Assembly: GCA_003945285.1 (NCBI GenBank)
Contig: AP019005.1
Span: 2,121,747 to 2,185,746 of the forward strand
DNA from: Hydrogenimonas sp.
GTDB lineage: Bacteria > Campylobacterota > Campylobacteria > Campylobacterales > Hydrogenimonadaceae
Direction of reading: 5' to 3'
Length of the DNA stretch: 64,000 nt
Part shown: positions 8,332-16,808 of the stretch, piece after piece
Layout: every line of letters starts with the position of its first letter
Numbering within the stretch: the first letter of the stretch is position 1
Position numbers and translations under genes: made by a program
The notes under the pieces: model-generated
Database searches by the model: none
Seen by the model: only the letters and a program-made list of their open reading frames with translations
Told to the model about the DNA's origin: nothing

Positions 8332-9546
8332 CTAGAATCCAATTATAAACCTGTTCTTTCCGCCGCTGTAGTCGTAGTCGAAACTAAACCCGTGTACTTT
8401 GACTATTTTATCGACGATGTAGAGACCGAGCCCCAGTCCGCTTATGGCAACCTCTCCCTGCGTGTAGGGTCTTGTATAGTACCCGAGAGGATGCTCCAGT
8501 CTCTTACCCCTGCTCTCTACAACTATCTCTTTATCGTCGGCGATGACCTTGAATCGTTTGTCCGGAGAGTATTTGACCGCATTGTCCAGCAGGTTTTTCA
8601 GTGCGATGCTCAGAAGCTTGAAGTCGGCCTCTATACGTACAGGGGCTATTTCGAACTCCCCCCTCTCCCTGTCTATCATGGCGAGGTCCACGGCCTGGTC
8701 AACCAGATCCTGCACCATGACATCCCTCTTCTTCATGGGAAATCTGCCGCTGCTGAGCTGCTCTATGGTGCCGAACTCGTTTATCGCGCCGTCGAGACGT
8801 GCGAAGATACTTTCGAGCCTCTCTTTCTGCTTCGAATCGGGCAGCATCTGCACCGTCAGCACACCTTTCGCCAGAGGAGTCTTGAGTTCGTGCATGATGT
8901 TACGCACAAAGAGGTTCCTGGAGTTTATAAGAGTCCTTATCCTCTCTATCGCCTCGTCAATCGCCTGCGAAACCTGCGCTATCTCGTCACTCCCTTCGAT
9001 TTTACAGCTGACATCGAGATCACCCTCTCCGAACTTCCTGATGCAGCGCTGCAGCGATTTGAGCGGTTTCAGCTTGAGCCATATAGCCCAGTAGATAAGC
9101 AGAAGCAGAAGGGTTGTCAGCGCAAAATAGATCCAGACTATCTTAGGATCGTATGGCTTGAACTTCAGATCCTCGAACAGTAGAAGACGGCCGAAACTGT
9201 TTATAAGAAGATATATTCTGCCGTTTTTCTCCAGCATGTCTATGAAACCGAAAGGTGTGGGCTGGCGCCCCAGAAGCTTCGCCCCTTTCAGCAGCCGAAC
9301 CCCCTCGTTGCGCTCCCTGATCCACTTCATGCCGTACTTCAGGGCCGTATCCCCGATCTCACCGGATGCGTTGCTGCGCTCCATCCGAAGAAGAATATTC
9401 TGTGCGAAGAGTATATTGCGCTGAACCATCATCTGCGAGTGGCGGTACCTGTCACCGACGGAGTAGAAGTAGAAGGCTGTGCCGGCCGCAAGAATGGCGA
9501 TGAAGAATATCGCACTTATAAAGATGAATATCGAGACGCGTCTCAT
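8332..9546 (-). CDS. ArsS/CprS-family sensor histidine kinase
   Basis: The 404-residue protein has a membrane helix at 5-28, a periplasmic sensor segment to about 137, a second helix at 138-156, a HAMP-like region, and a kinase core. The phospho-acceptor is His219 in MHELKTPLA; the N box reads NLLDNAVKYSP and the G box GLGLGLYIV. The 4-base overlap with the response regulator gene shows they form a pair. The order htrA, regulator, kinase matches htrA-cprR-cprS of C. jejuni; the closest named family is ArsS of H. pylori. The signal sensed cannot be read from sequence. Confidence 0.9.
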   Translation of the reverse strand: MRRVSIFIFISAIFFIAILAAGTAFYFYSVGDRYRHSQMMVQRNILFAQNILLRMERSNASGEIGDTALKYGMKWIRERNEGVRLLKGAKLLGRQPTPFGFIDMLEKNGRIYLLINSFGRLLLFEDLKFKPYDPKIVWIYFALTTLLLLLIYWAIWLKLKPLKSLQRCIRKFGEGDLDVSCKIEGSDEIAQVSQAIDEAIERIRTLINSRNLFVRNIMHELKTPLAKGVLTVQMLPDSKQKERLESIFARLDGAINEFGTIEQLSSGRFPMKKRDVMVQDLVDQAVDLAMIDRERGEFEIAPVRIEADFKLLSIALKNLLDNAVKYSPDKRFKVIADDKEIVVESRGKRLEHPLGYYTRPYTQGEVAISGLGLGLYIVDKIVKVHGFSFDYDYSGGKNRFIIGF

Positions 9547-10223
9547 GGAATGAGCCGGTACCCCATGCCGCGGACAGAGCGAATGTAGCGGGGCTGCTTC
9601 GGATTGTCGTGCAGTTTGTGGCGTATCCGGCTTATTATTACGTCTATGCTTTTGAGCGAACTCTCTTCATGGATAGCATCGACGTTGTATATCAGATCCT
9701 CCCTCGAGACGACCTCGTTTGCATGTTCGAGCATGTAGGAGAGTATCCCGTACTCTGCGGCTGTAAGGTGAAGAGGCTCGTTCTTGAAGTAGATCATCCT
9801 TGTATCGGGGTCGATACGCAGATCGCTCTGCCTCTTCTCATCCTCCGCCTGCCTGCCGTCTCTGCCGGTACGCCGAAGAATACTCTTTATACGCGCCACC
9901 AGCTCCCTGGGGTCGTAGGGCTTGGGCAGATAGTCGTCCGCCCCTTTTTCCAGGCCGACTATCTTATCCGTAAGGTCGCTTCTCGCAGAGGAGATCACTA
10001 TAGGAAGATCGCTTCTTTTGCGTATCTCTTCGCATACCTCCAGCCCGTCCATACCCGGAAGCGTCAGATCGAGGATAACCAGATCGAAGTCCTCCGTCTC
10101 CAGTTCGCTCAGACCCAAAAAGGGGTCCGGCACATTCAGGGTCTCTATATTGAAGCGCTGCAGATATTCACTCAGAATCTCCGCAAGCTCTTCATCATCC
10201 TCGATCATCAGAACTTTGGCCAT
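9543..10223 (-). CDS. OmpR-family response regulator (ArsR/CprR type)
   Basis: The 226-residue protein has a receiver domain with the phosphorylation site Asp52 (LVILDLTLPGMDG), acidic pocket residues IEDDEE, and a conserved Lys in GADDYLPKP, followed by a winged-helix DNA-binding domain ending RSVRGMGYRLIP. It is the partner of the overlapping histidine kinase gene. It starts 8 bases after htrA on the same strand, so htrA and the pair are probably one transcript, and in Campylobacter the equivalent pair is linked to htrA expression. Confidence 0.93.
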   Translation of the reverse strand: MAKVLMIEDDEELAEILSEYLQRFNIETLNVPDPFLGLSELETEDFDLVILDLTLPGMDGLEVCEEIRKRSDLPIVISSARSDLTDKIVGLEKGADDYLPKPYDPRELVARIKSILRRTGRDGRQAEDEKRQSDLRIDPDTRMIYFKNEPLHLTAAEYGILSYMLEHANEVVSREDLIYNVDAIHEESSLKSIDVIISRIRHKLHDNPKQPRYIRSVRGMGYRLIP

Positions 10224-10231
10224 ACTCTCTC

Positions 10232-11626
10232 CTAACGCGCGACGAGTATCTTTATCATACCTCTTCTGTTTATGTAGATCCGTTTGTCACCGGGGTACTT
10301 TTTCATCGCCTTTTCTATATCGTCGATCCCTTTGATCATGGTATCTTCAATCTGAATGATAATGTCTCCGGGCATAAATCCCGCTTTATCTGCACGGCTC
10401 TCCGGCTTGACTCCCGTTACGATAACCCCCTCTATATCCTCCGGGATACCCATCTGCCGCCGCATACGCTCTGTCAGGTTTTGAAGTGTCAATCCGTCGA
10501 CGAAGCCCTCTTCACCGCCGCTTTGCATTCTGCTTTTCGGAAACTCCGCCAGCTTCACCTTCACACTCTTTATCTCTCCGTTTCTCTCAAAAGTCAGTTC
10601 GACCGTTTTGCCCGGGGCTATGGATCCGATCGCATTTTTGAGATCGCTTGCATCCTTGATCTCTTCGCCGTTGACCCCGATGATAAGATCACCCCGCTTC
10701 AGCCCCGCTTTTTGGGCAGGAGTGTTTCTCTCTACATCCAGAATGACCGCCCCCGCTTCGCTTTTGTAGACTTTCTGCAGATCGGGAGTGAGATCGCTGA
10801 TACTGACACCGAGATATCCGTACTCGACCTTTCCATGCTCTATAAGCTGGGTCGCGACACGCTTGACCATGTTGACCGGAATTGCGAAGCCTATACCGTT
10901 GTTTGCGCCGCTTCTCGTTATGATGGCGCTGTTGATACCTATCAGGGCACCACGGCTGTCTACGAGTGCACCGCCGCTGTTTCCCGGGTTTATGGCCGCA
11001 TCGGTCTGTATGAAGTTCTCATACTGGTTGATACCCATACTGTCTTTACCGAGCGCGGAAACTATCCCCTGGCTCACACTCTCTCCTACACCGAACGGAT
11101 TTCCGATGGCGAAGACAAGATCCCCCGTTTTCAACTTGTCGGAATCGCCAAGCGAAGCGAACGGCAGCCCCTTTGCTTCGATTTTGATGACCGCTATATC
11201 GGTTTTGGGATCGGTTCCTACAATTTTTGCCGTATACTCTTTCGTGCTTCCCGGAATCGTCACACTTACCTCATCTGCACCGTCTACAACATGGTTGTTG
11301 GTTACGATATAGCCGTCACCGGTTATTATCACTCCCGAACCGAGGGAGTGCTGCTCTCTCTCCCTCGGAAGCGCCTGCCCGTACGGCATATTGAAAAACT
11401 GCCGGAAGAAGGGATCCATGAATGCGGACGGAATGTTCCGCTTTAGCCTCTTTTTGGCGGATATGTTCACTACCCAGTTCCTGGCATCTTTGACCGCTTC
11501 GTTGAAAGAGAGTATCTTGCCGCTTTCAGGCATCACCCTTTCGGCGGTCGGTGCCTCTTTGAAGTGTACGCCGCCGGCCGTCAAAGAGGCCGCCAATATC
11601 GTCGATAGCAGTATTGTCTTTCTCAT
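10232..11626 (-). CDS. htrA: Periplasmic serine protease/chaperone HtrA (Do family)
   Basis: HtrA degrades and refolds damaged envelope proteins in the periplasm. From the ATG at 11626 the product is 464 residues: signal peptide (1-18), trypsin-like domain with triad His112 (TNNHVV), Asp143 (KTDIAVI) and Ser217 (GNSGGAL), then two PDZ domains (about 280-365 and 395-460). The start was chosen because AGGAGATAACATA directly precedes it and a signal peptide begins there; an upstream in-frame ATG would add 36 residues read from the leader hairpin. Two-component genes follow immediately. Confidence 0.95.
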   Translation of the reverse strand: MRKTILLSTILAASLTAGGVHFKEAPTAERVMPESGKILSFNEAVKDARNWVVNISAKKRLKRNIPSAFMDPFFRQFFNMPYGQALPREREQHSLGSGVIITGDGYIVTNNHVVDGADEVSVTIPGSTKEYTAKIVGTDPKTDIAVIKIEAKGLPFASLGDSDKLKTGDLVFAIGNPFGVGESVSQGIVSALGKDSMGINQYENFIQTDAAINPGNSGGALVDSRGALIGINSAIITRSGANNGIGFAIPVNMVKRVATQLIEHGKVEYGYLGVSISDLTPDLQKVYKSEAGAVILDVERNTPAQKAGLKRGDLIIGVNGEEIKDASDLKNAIGSIAPGKTVELTFERNGEIKSVKVKLAEFPKSRMQSGGEEGFVDGLTLQNLTERMRRQMGIPEDIEGVIVTGVKPESRADKAGFMPGDIIIQIEDTMIKGIDDIEKAMKKYPGDKRIYINRRGMIKILVAR

Positions 11627-11649
11627 TATGTTATCTCCTGAACTCTTTC

Positions 11650-11764
11650 GGCTCTCCGCCAGACCCTGCGAGACGAACTGTAAATCTTGGAAGGTCTTGC
11701 ATAGCTGACGCAGGCAGTCAAAAAGGAGGAGCAAAATTTTGCCCGCAGGGCCTGGCGGAGAGCC
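11650..11764 (-). promoter_or_regulatory. Long hairpin in the htrA 5' leader (23-bp inverted repeat)
   Basis: The arms 11650-11672 and 11742-11764 are 23 bases each and complementary at 21 positions. The two other positions are A opposite C on the plus strand but become G-U pairs in a minus-strand transcript, so the stem is fully paired only when read toward htrA. The 69-base loop contains the palindrome GCAAAATTTTGC. The stem ends 23 bases before the htrA start. A regulatory leader is inferred; a mobile inverted repeat is the alternative. Confidence 0.6.
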
Positions 11765-11853
11765 TTTTTCTCACCCTGTATTGTATACACTCCCGGGTAA
11801 ACGGCGACAACGGATAGTAAACGGAGTGTAAACGCCCTTTTCCCGATTTGGGG

Positions 11854-11859
11854 TATAAT
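11854..11859 (+). promoter_or_regulatory. -10 box upstream of the DUF6544-like gene
   Basis: TATAAT in the context GGGGTATAATTTC, 34 bases before the TTG start at 11893. Its presence argues against the longer reading frame starting at the ATG at 11848, which would place the promoter inside the gene. Confidence 0.6.
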
Positions 11860-11892
11860 TTCAGGACTCCAATCCAGAAGAAGGTTACAAAC

Positions 11893-12711
11893 TTGGGTAT
11901 CTTGAAAAAATTAACGGCCGCAATAGTCCTCCTGCTGCTTCTCAACATAGGTTTCGTCTGGTACGGACAGGCCAGTTTCGAAGCTACCGTAAAGACATTG
12001 GCGAAATCTTTCACCGAAGTAAACGCAACTCTCCCGTACCGCACACCGAGTGCGGAAAATATCCGCAGATATCTCGAAAAGAGCGGAGTGGAGGAGCACC
12101 CCTACAGAACCCTCGCCGTTCAGCTGGAGGGGGAGTATAGAAACAAACCCTCGTCCAAATGGGCGAAAATGCACGCCCTCGCCCTGCTCAGACCCTCCGC
12201 CGATATGATGTGGGCCATCAGGCTGGAGAGCAATCCTGTCGTAAAGTTCAATGCGCTGGAGACATATCACGGTGGTCACGCATCTATGCAGATGCTCCTT
12301 TTCGGTATCATTCCCACGGGCGAAATAGAGAACGGGCTCTTCGCGCGCTCGGAGCTTGCAAGAGTGCTGGCATACGGCCTGTACAACCCCGCCCTCCTGA
12401 AACTCGCCTCCATAGAGTATAAAAGGGTAGACGAGTCAAGAACCGAGGCCACGATACATGACGGCAACCTATCGGCGACAGTCACCTTCATAAGCTCGCC
12501 GGAGGGGGATATAGTCGAAGTCTTCAGCGGCGATCGTGTGAGGCCCCTGAAGGGAGGGGGGCTGCAACAGGCTGCCTGGCGCATGAAGATTCTCTCCTAC
12601 GGTGAGTTCGACGGCCTCCGGCTTCCGAAAGATGTAGTGGAGTCGTGGGTAATAGATGGTAACGACCTTGACTACTCCAAAACTGTACTCGACTCCGCAA
12701 AACGGCTGTGA
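11893..12711 (+). CDS. Membrane-anchored DUF6544 (DUF6920)-like protein
   Basis: From the TTG at 11893 (AGAAGG eight bases upstream) the product is 272 residues: one N-terminal membrane anchor (about 7-21) and a predicted periplasmic domain. The pattern RRYLEKSG, a Gly-x-x-R strand, FNALETYHGGHASMQMLLFGIIP, then ENGLFARSELARVLAYGLYNPALL resembles the DUF6544/DUF6920 family, whose function is unknown. The match is from memory of the pattern and is moderate. The stop overlaps the pgeF start by 4 bases. Confidence 0.65.
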   Translation: MGILKKLTAAIVLLLLLNIGFVWYGQASFEATVKTLAKSFTEVNATLPYRTPSAENIRRYLEKSGVEEHPYRTLAVQLEGEYRNKPSSKWAKMHALALLRPSADMMWAIRLESNPVVKFNALETYHGGHASMQMLLFGIIPTGEIENGLFARSELARVLAYGLYNPALLKLASIEYKRVDESRTEATIHDGNLSATVTFISSPEGDIVEVFSGDRVRPLKGGGLQQAAWRMKILSYGEFDGLRLPKDVVESWVIDGNDLDYSKTVLDSAKRL

Positions 12712-13403
12712 AGGCGTTCACACTTTTTACAGACCGTCACGGCGGGGTAAGCCCCGCCCCCTACAGCAGCTTCAACCTGGCCTATCACACCGGGGACGAT
12801 CCGGCACTTGTAGATAGAAACAGGAAAATACTTACAGATATAACGACCCTGCCGCTCATATTCATGGAGCAGGTACACGGCGACGCAATAGCGGTTGCAG
12901 ACGAAAATTCACCCTCTACGATTCCCGGCTGCGACGCCGTAGTCACAACGAGAAGAGATATCGCCCTGGCGGTGATGACAGCCGACTGCATACCGATTCT
13001 GCTCTACGACGAAACAGCCGGTACCGCGGCCGCCGTACACGCCGGGCGGAGCGGCACCTTTCTGAATATCGCCTCAAAGTGTGTCGGGGTGATGGTGGAG
13101 CGCTTCGGGTGCCGGCCCGAAAATATAGCGGCCAGATTCGGCCCCTCCATACGGAGCTGCTGCTACGAAATCTCTGCGGAGATGGCCGAAACGGTTGAAA
13201 AAAGGTTCGGAAAAGAGTATATGAACGGTCGTTATCTTGACCTTCAGAAGCTAAACAGGAATCTCCTGCTCGATGCCGGCCTCGAAGAGGGCAATATCGA
13301 AATATCGGAGATCTGCACCTGCTGCAGCGCAGATCACTTCTCCTACCGAAGGGAGGGCGTGACGGGACGTTGCGCCGGAGTCATATGGATGAGAGAGGAG
13401 TGA
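12708..13403 (+). CDS. pgeF: Peptidoglycan editing factor PgeF (YfiH, laccase domain)
   Basis: The 231-residue protein has the laccase-domain (PF02578) signatures EQVHGD, TADCIPILLYD, VHAGRSG and GPSIRSCCYEI, which supply the metal-site Cys and His. YfiH/PgeF prevents mis-incorporation of L-Ser for L-Ala in peptidoglycan stems; related enzymes show purine nucleoside phosphorylase or polyphenol oxidase activity. The GTG start overlaps the previous stop (GTGA). It converges on rarA with only 7 bases between stops. Confidence 0.92.
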   Translation: MKAFTLFTDRHGGVSPAPYSSFNLAYHTGDDPALVDRNRKILTDITTLPLIFMEQVHGDAIAVADENSPSTIPGCDAVVTTRRDIALAVMTADCIPILLYDETAGTAAAVHAGRSGTFLNIASKCVGVMVERFGCRPENIAARFGPSIRSCCYEISAEMAETVEKRFGKEYMNGRYLDLQKLNRNLLLDAGLEEGNIEISEICTCCSADHFSYRREGVTGRCAGVIWMREE

Positions 13404-13410
13404 GTCCGGC

Positions 13411-14613
13411 CTAACCCCGGCCGCCGCTACCTTTGATCTTCTCAAGCCACTCATCCAGCCGCTTCTCGAAACCCACACCTTTCGATTCGTAGAATTTGAC
13501 TCCTCCTCCGAGATACTCCTGCTCCACCCAGCCGCCGAAGTCGTGGGGGTAGAGGTAGCCCGGGTGGTCAGGGCTTCGCAGATGTTCGGGTACCGGAAGC
13601 AGGTTCCCCTTCTCCACGGACTTTACTGCTCTGTTTATGGCCATGTAGGAGCTGTTCGACTTGGGGGAGGATGCAAGATATACGGCGCACTGCGCAAGAA
13701 TGATCCGCGCTTCGGGATACCCTATGCGGCTTACGGCGCTCATGGTATCTACCGCGATTCCCAGTGCGTTCGGATTCGCGTTTCCGATATCCTCGCTCGC
13801 GAAAATCACCATCCGCCTGGCGATGAACTCCGGCGGCTCACCGCCCGCTATAAGTCTGGCCATCCAGTAAAGGGCGGCATCTATATCCGAGCCCCTGAGA
13901 CTCTTTATCATTGCGCTTATCAGATTGTAGTGGGTATCGGTACTTGCCGAACCGTCGTGAAGCGCGGAGGGGCGAAGGCTCTTCAGGAGGGGCAGGGTCA
14001 CCTCCCCGCCCGCCGCGGCGGCCGCTTCGAGAAGATTCAGCATGGCACGCATATCTCCACAGCTTGAGTCGACAAGATACCTCTGCGCCTCCTCCTCTAC
14101 GCCAAGACCCTCGCTCTCCGCCACTTTTGTGAGCATCTTGCGCATATGCTCCTCCTCGAGCGGCCTGAATTCGAAGAGCAGGGAGCGTGAACGCATAGCG
14201 GCGGTCAGGGAGAAGTAGGGGTTTTCGGTAGAGGCGCCTATGACCAGGGCGTCGTAACGCTCCATAAACGGCAAGAGCACCTCCTGCTGCGTCTTGCTAA
14301 GCCTATGCACCTCATCGATAAAAATGAGCGGCTTTACGAGCGCTCCGGCATACTGTTTGAATATGGAGCGGAGCTCATCCACTCTCATTGTCGTGGCATT
14401 CAGCTCATAGAAGGGTCTCTCGAACCTCTCCGCTATTATACGGGCAAGTGTAGTCTTTCCGGTACCGGGAGGACCGTAGAAGAAGCTGTGCTGCAGCGCA
14501 CCCTCTTCTATCAGGCGCCGCAGCGGCGCGGACGGCGAGATGAGGTGCTCCTGTCCGACAAACTCATCGAGAGAGCCGGGCCGGTAGAGGAGGGCGAGGT
14601 TTCTTGAACCCAT
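13411..14613 (-). CDS. rarA: Replication-associated recombination protein RarA (MgsA), AAA+ ATPase
   Basis: RarA is a clamp-loader-like ATPase that acts at stalled replication forks. The 400-residue product starts with the typical LALLYRPGSLDEFVGQEHL, has Walker A GPPGTGKT at 47-54, Walker B LIFIDEVHR near residue 100, sensor 1 GASTENPYF, and the family C-terminal tetramerisation region with SYMAINRA. It is the last gene of the ksgA-rnj-kdsD-rluB-yjbQ-rarA run, 16 bases after yjbQ. Confidence 0.95.
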   Translation of the reverse strand: MGSRNLALLYRPGSLDEFVGQEHLISPSAPLRRLIEEGALQHSFFYGPPGTGKTTLARIIAERFERPFYELNATTMRVDELRSIFKQYAGALVKPLIFIDEVHRLSKTQQEVLLPFMERYDALVIGASTENPYFSLTAAMRSRSLLFEFRPLEEEHMRKMLTKVAESEGLGVEEEAQRYLVDSSCGDMRAMLNLLEAAAAAGGEVTLPLLKSLRPSALHDGSASTDTHYNLISAMIKSLRGSDIDAALYWMARLIAGGEPPEFIARRMVIFASEDIGNANPNALGIAVDTMSAVSRIGYPEARIILAQCAVYLASSPKSNSSYMAINRAVKSVEKGNLLPVPEHLRSPDHPGYLYPHDFGGWVEQEYLGGGVKFYESKGVGFEKRLDEWLEKIKGSGGRG

Positions 14614-14629
14614 ACTTTCGGACCGGACT

Positions 14630-15025
14630 TTAACCGTGGACTACCTGGACAACCACGGTACGCTCTCTCGGTCCGTCGAATTCACAGAGAAATATACCCT
14701 GCCACTTTCCCAGCATAAGCTTCGCATTCTCCATCGGCACGACGACCCTGGCACCGCAGAGGGTAGACTTGATATGGGCGGCGGCGTTCTTCCCCTCATG
14801 TCGATAGGAGAGGGTAGAGGGGGCTATGCGCCCGAGAGCTTCGAGAAAATCGCGCCTCAGCTGCGGATCGATATTTTCAAAGAGCACAATACTTGCCGTA
14901 GTGTGCGGTACGAAAACCGTAACGAGTCCGCTTTTTACACCCTCTTTGATAACGGCTTCATGCACCATCTCCGTCAAGTCGATCATCTCGGATGTGTGCT
15001 TGGTATCTATTTTCAGTTCAATCAT
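14630..15025 (-). CDS. yjbQ: YjbQ/UPF0047 family protein
   Basis: The 131-residue protein shows the UPF0047 motifs VFVPHTTASIVLFEN, AHIKSTLCGARVVVP, and GKWQGIFLCEFDGPRERTV near the C-terminus. NCBI-style annotation calls the family secondary thiamine-phosphate synthase because members can complement thiE mutants, but the native role is unsettled. The start codon overlaps the end of rluB by 8 bases. Confidence 0.9.
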   Translation of the reverse strand: MIELKIDTKHTSEMIDLTEMVHEAVIKEGVKSGLVTVFVPHTTASIVLFENIDPQLRRDFLEALGRIAPSTLSYRHEGKNAAAHIKSTLCGARVVVPMENAKLMLGKWQGIFLCEFDGPRERTVVVQVVHG

Positions 15026-15803
15026 TCTCTTCCTCCTGTAGCGCCTTTATGAACGCGTGTAGATCGTCGTACTCTCTTTGTGTAAGAAAGCGCGTCTTGC
15101 CCTTGGGCAGATTGTTGAGGCTGATGCCTCCGAAGCTTATGCGGTGCAGATCGAGAACCTCCCTGTCGAAATGGGCGAAAAAGCGGCGGAGCTCACGGTT
15201 TTTGCCCTCACCTATAGCGACACGTATCTTGGAGTAGTTGGACCCGTTTTTGATGATCTGGTACGCAAAGAACGGGGCGAACTCCATCTCCTCTATAGTG
15301 CTCTTTTCGTGGGCACCCTTTTTGCCCCTTATCTTTATGCCGTTTTGCATCGCCCTCTCCATCGACGCTGTTATGGAGCCTCTTATCTTGAGATTGTAAA
15401 CACGCTCGAGGCCGCTTCGCATCAGAAGGTCGGCGACCCGCGGAGAGTCGGTGAGCAGAAGCAGCCCCTCACTTGCAAAATCGAGCCGGCCGACCGGAAC
15501 GAAGTGGGAAAATCTCCCGGGGAGGGAGTCGTATATCGTCTTGCGTCCCATCGGATCTTTTTTGGTCACCAGTTCACCTTTGGGCTTATGGTATACGATA
15601 ACGGTCATCTCGTGCATCGATCTGGGCTTTACAACCCTCCCGTTCAAAACCACTTTGTCGTCACGTTCCACACGGTAGGAGAAATCCTTCACCTGCTTGC
15701 CGTTCACCTGCACCTTACCCTCCTCGATGAGCCTGTCGGCTTCACGTCGGGAGTATTTTGTATTGTGCGATATGAATTTGTTGAGACGTACTCCGCCGCT
15801 CAT
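15018..15803 (-). CDS. rluB: RsuA/RluB-family rRNA pseudouridine synthase
   Basis: The 261-residue protein has an N-terminal S4 RNA-binding domain (about 6-52) and the catalytic core with GRLDFASEGLLLLT, where the Asp is the nucleophile of the RsuA/RluB/E/F family, plus IGEGKNRELRRFF. Target in this phylum is most likely 23S rRNA, as for RluB, but RsuA-type 16S modification cannot be excluded. It overlaps kdsD by 4 bases and yjbQ by 8. Confidence 0.88.
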   Translation of the reverse strand: MSGGVRLNKFISHNTKYSRREADRLIEEGKVQVNGKQVKDFSYRVERDDKVVLNGRVVKPRSMHEMTVIVYHKPKGELVTKKDPMGRKTIYDSLPGRFSHFVPVGRLDFASEGLLLLTDSPRVADLLMRSGLERVYNLKIRGSITASMERAMQNGIKIRGKKGAHEKSTIEEMEFAPFFAYQIIKNGSNYSKIRVAIGEGKNRELRRFFAHFDREVLDLHRISFGGISLNNLPKGKTRFLTQREYDDLHAFIKALQEEEND

Positions 15804-16783
15804 CTCTTTATCCCCGCTTCTACCAGGTCGTGCAGGTGCAGCACCCCTTTTGTGCGCCCCTCTTCGTCAACTATGGGCAGAAGCTGGATCTTGTGGTTCT
15901 CGATCAGCTCCAGAGCTTCTGAGGCGAGCATACGCCTGTTTCTGCAGGTTTTCGGGTTCCGGTTGGCATACTCTACTGCTCTGCTCTCCAGAGAGAACCG
16001 CTCATCCATCAGCGCGCGCCGGATATCCCCGTCGCTCAATACGGCGATAAGCTTCCCCTCTTCATCCTCGATAAGAACGTTTCCGAGGCGCCCTTCACTC
16101 ATCACGACGACCGCCTCTTTCAGAGTGGTGTCGGGCGAAATGACCGGAAGGTTGTCTCTTCTCATCAGGTCTTCGATCTTGACGAAGAGACGTTTGCCCA
16201 GAGAGCCTCCCGGGTGGAAAGAGGCGAAATCTTCCGCCCTGAAATTCCTCTTCTTCATAAGCGCCACCGCCAGGGCGTCACCTATAGCCATAGTAAGCGT
16301 GGTGGAGGTGGTGGGGGCGGCACCGAGCGGGCACGCCTCTTTTTCGACCTTTATCGAAAGAAATATATCGCCATATTTGGCCAGAGTGGAGTCGGGGTCC
16401 CCGGCCATCGCTATCAGGGGGATATCGAAACGCTTTATATGGGGAAGTATCTTTACCAGCTCTTCGCTCTCCCCGCTGTAGCTTATCGCTATCACCAGGT
16501 CATCTTCTCCTATCATCCCGAGATCGCCGTGCAGCGCCTCTGTCGGATGGATAAAGAAGCTCGATGTTCCGGTACTTGCGAGCGTGGCGGCGATCTTGGC
16601 TCCCACAAGCCCCGATTTGCCCACGCCCGTCACGATACATTTGCCTTTCGTTCCATAGATAAGCTCGACCGCTTTGCAGAAGCTCTCGTCCACTTCGGCG
16701 GCCGCATCGAGAAGAGCCTTCGCTTCGCTCTCGAGCACCTCTTTGGCAACGCTTATCATATCGACACTATTCTCTTTGCTCAT
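15800..16783 (-). CDS. kdsD: D-arabinose 5-phosphate isomerase (KdsD/KpsF type)
   Basis: The enzyme turns ribulose 5-phosphate into arabinose 5-phosphate, the precursor of KDO for lipopolysaccharide. The SIS domain shows GVGKSGLVGAKIAATLASTG, and the HP-x-EALHGDLG and SYSGESEE motifs; two CBS domains follow (about residues 195-320). The start MSKENSVDM at 16783 was chosen over an upstream ATG at 16819 that would overlap the rnj stop. 328 residues is standard. Confidence 0.93.
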   Translation of the reverse strand: MSKENSVDMISVAKEVLESEAKALLDAAAEVDESFCKAVELIYGTKGKCIVTGVGKSGLVGAKIAATLASTGTSSFFIHPTEALHGDLGMIGEDDLVIAISYSGESEELVKILPHIKRFDIPLIAMAGDPDSTLAKYGDIFLSIKVEKEACPLGAAPTTSTTLTMAIGDALAVALMKKRNFRAEDFASFHPGGSLGKRLFVKIEDLMRRDNLPVISPDTTLKEAVVVMSEGRLGNVLIEDEEGKLIAVLSDGDIRRALMDERFSLESRAVEYANRNPKTCRNRRMLASEALELIENHKIQLLPIVDEEGRTKGVLHLHDLVEAGIKR

Positions 16784-16808
16784 GATACTTTCACTTCTCT
16801 CGCCGCCT

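Noticed and set aside
11627-11734. 36-residue extension of HtrA
   Set aside because: It would be encoded by the leader hairpin arm; the downstream ATG has a strong ribosome site and begins a signal peptide.
15078-16481. A 467-codon open frame on the plus strand
   Set aside because: Antisense to rluB and kdsD, both well supported by motifs; no recognisable protein features.
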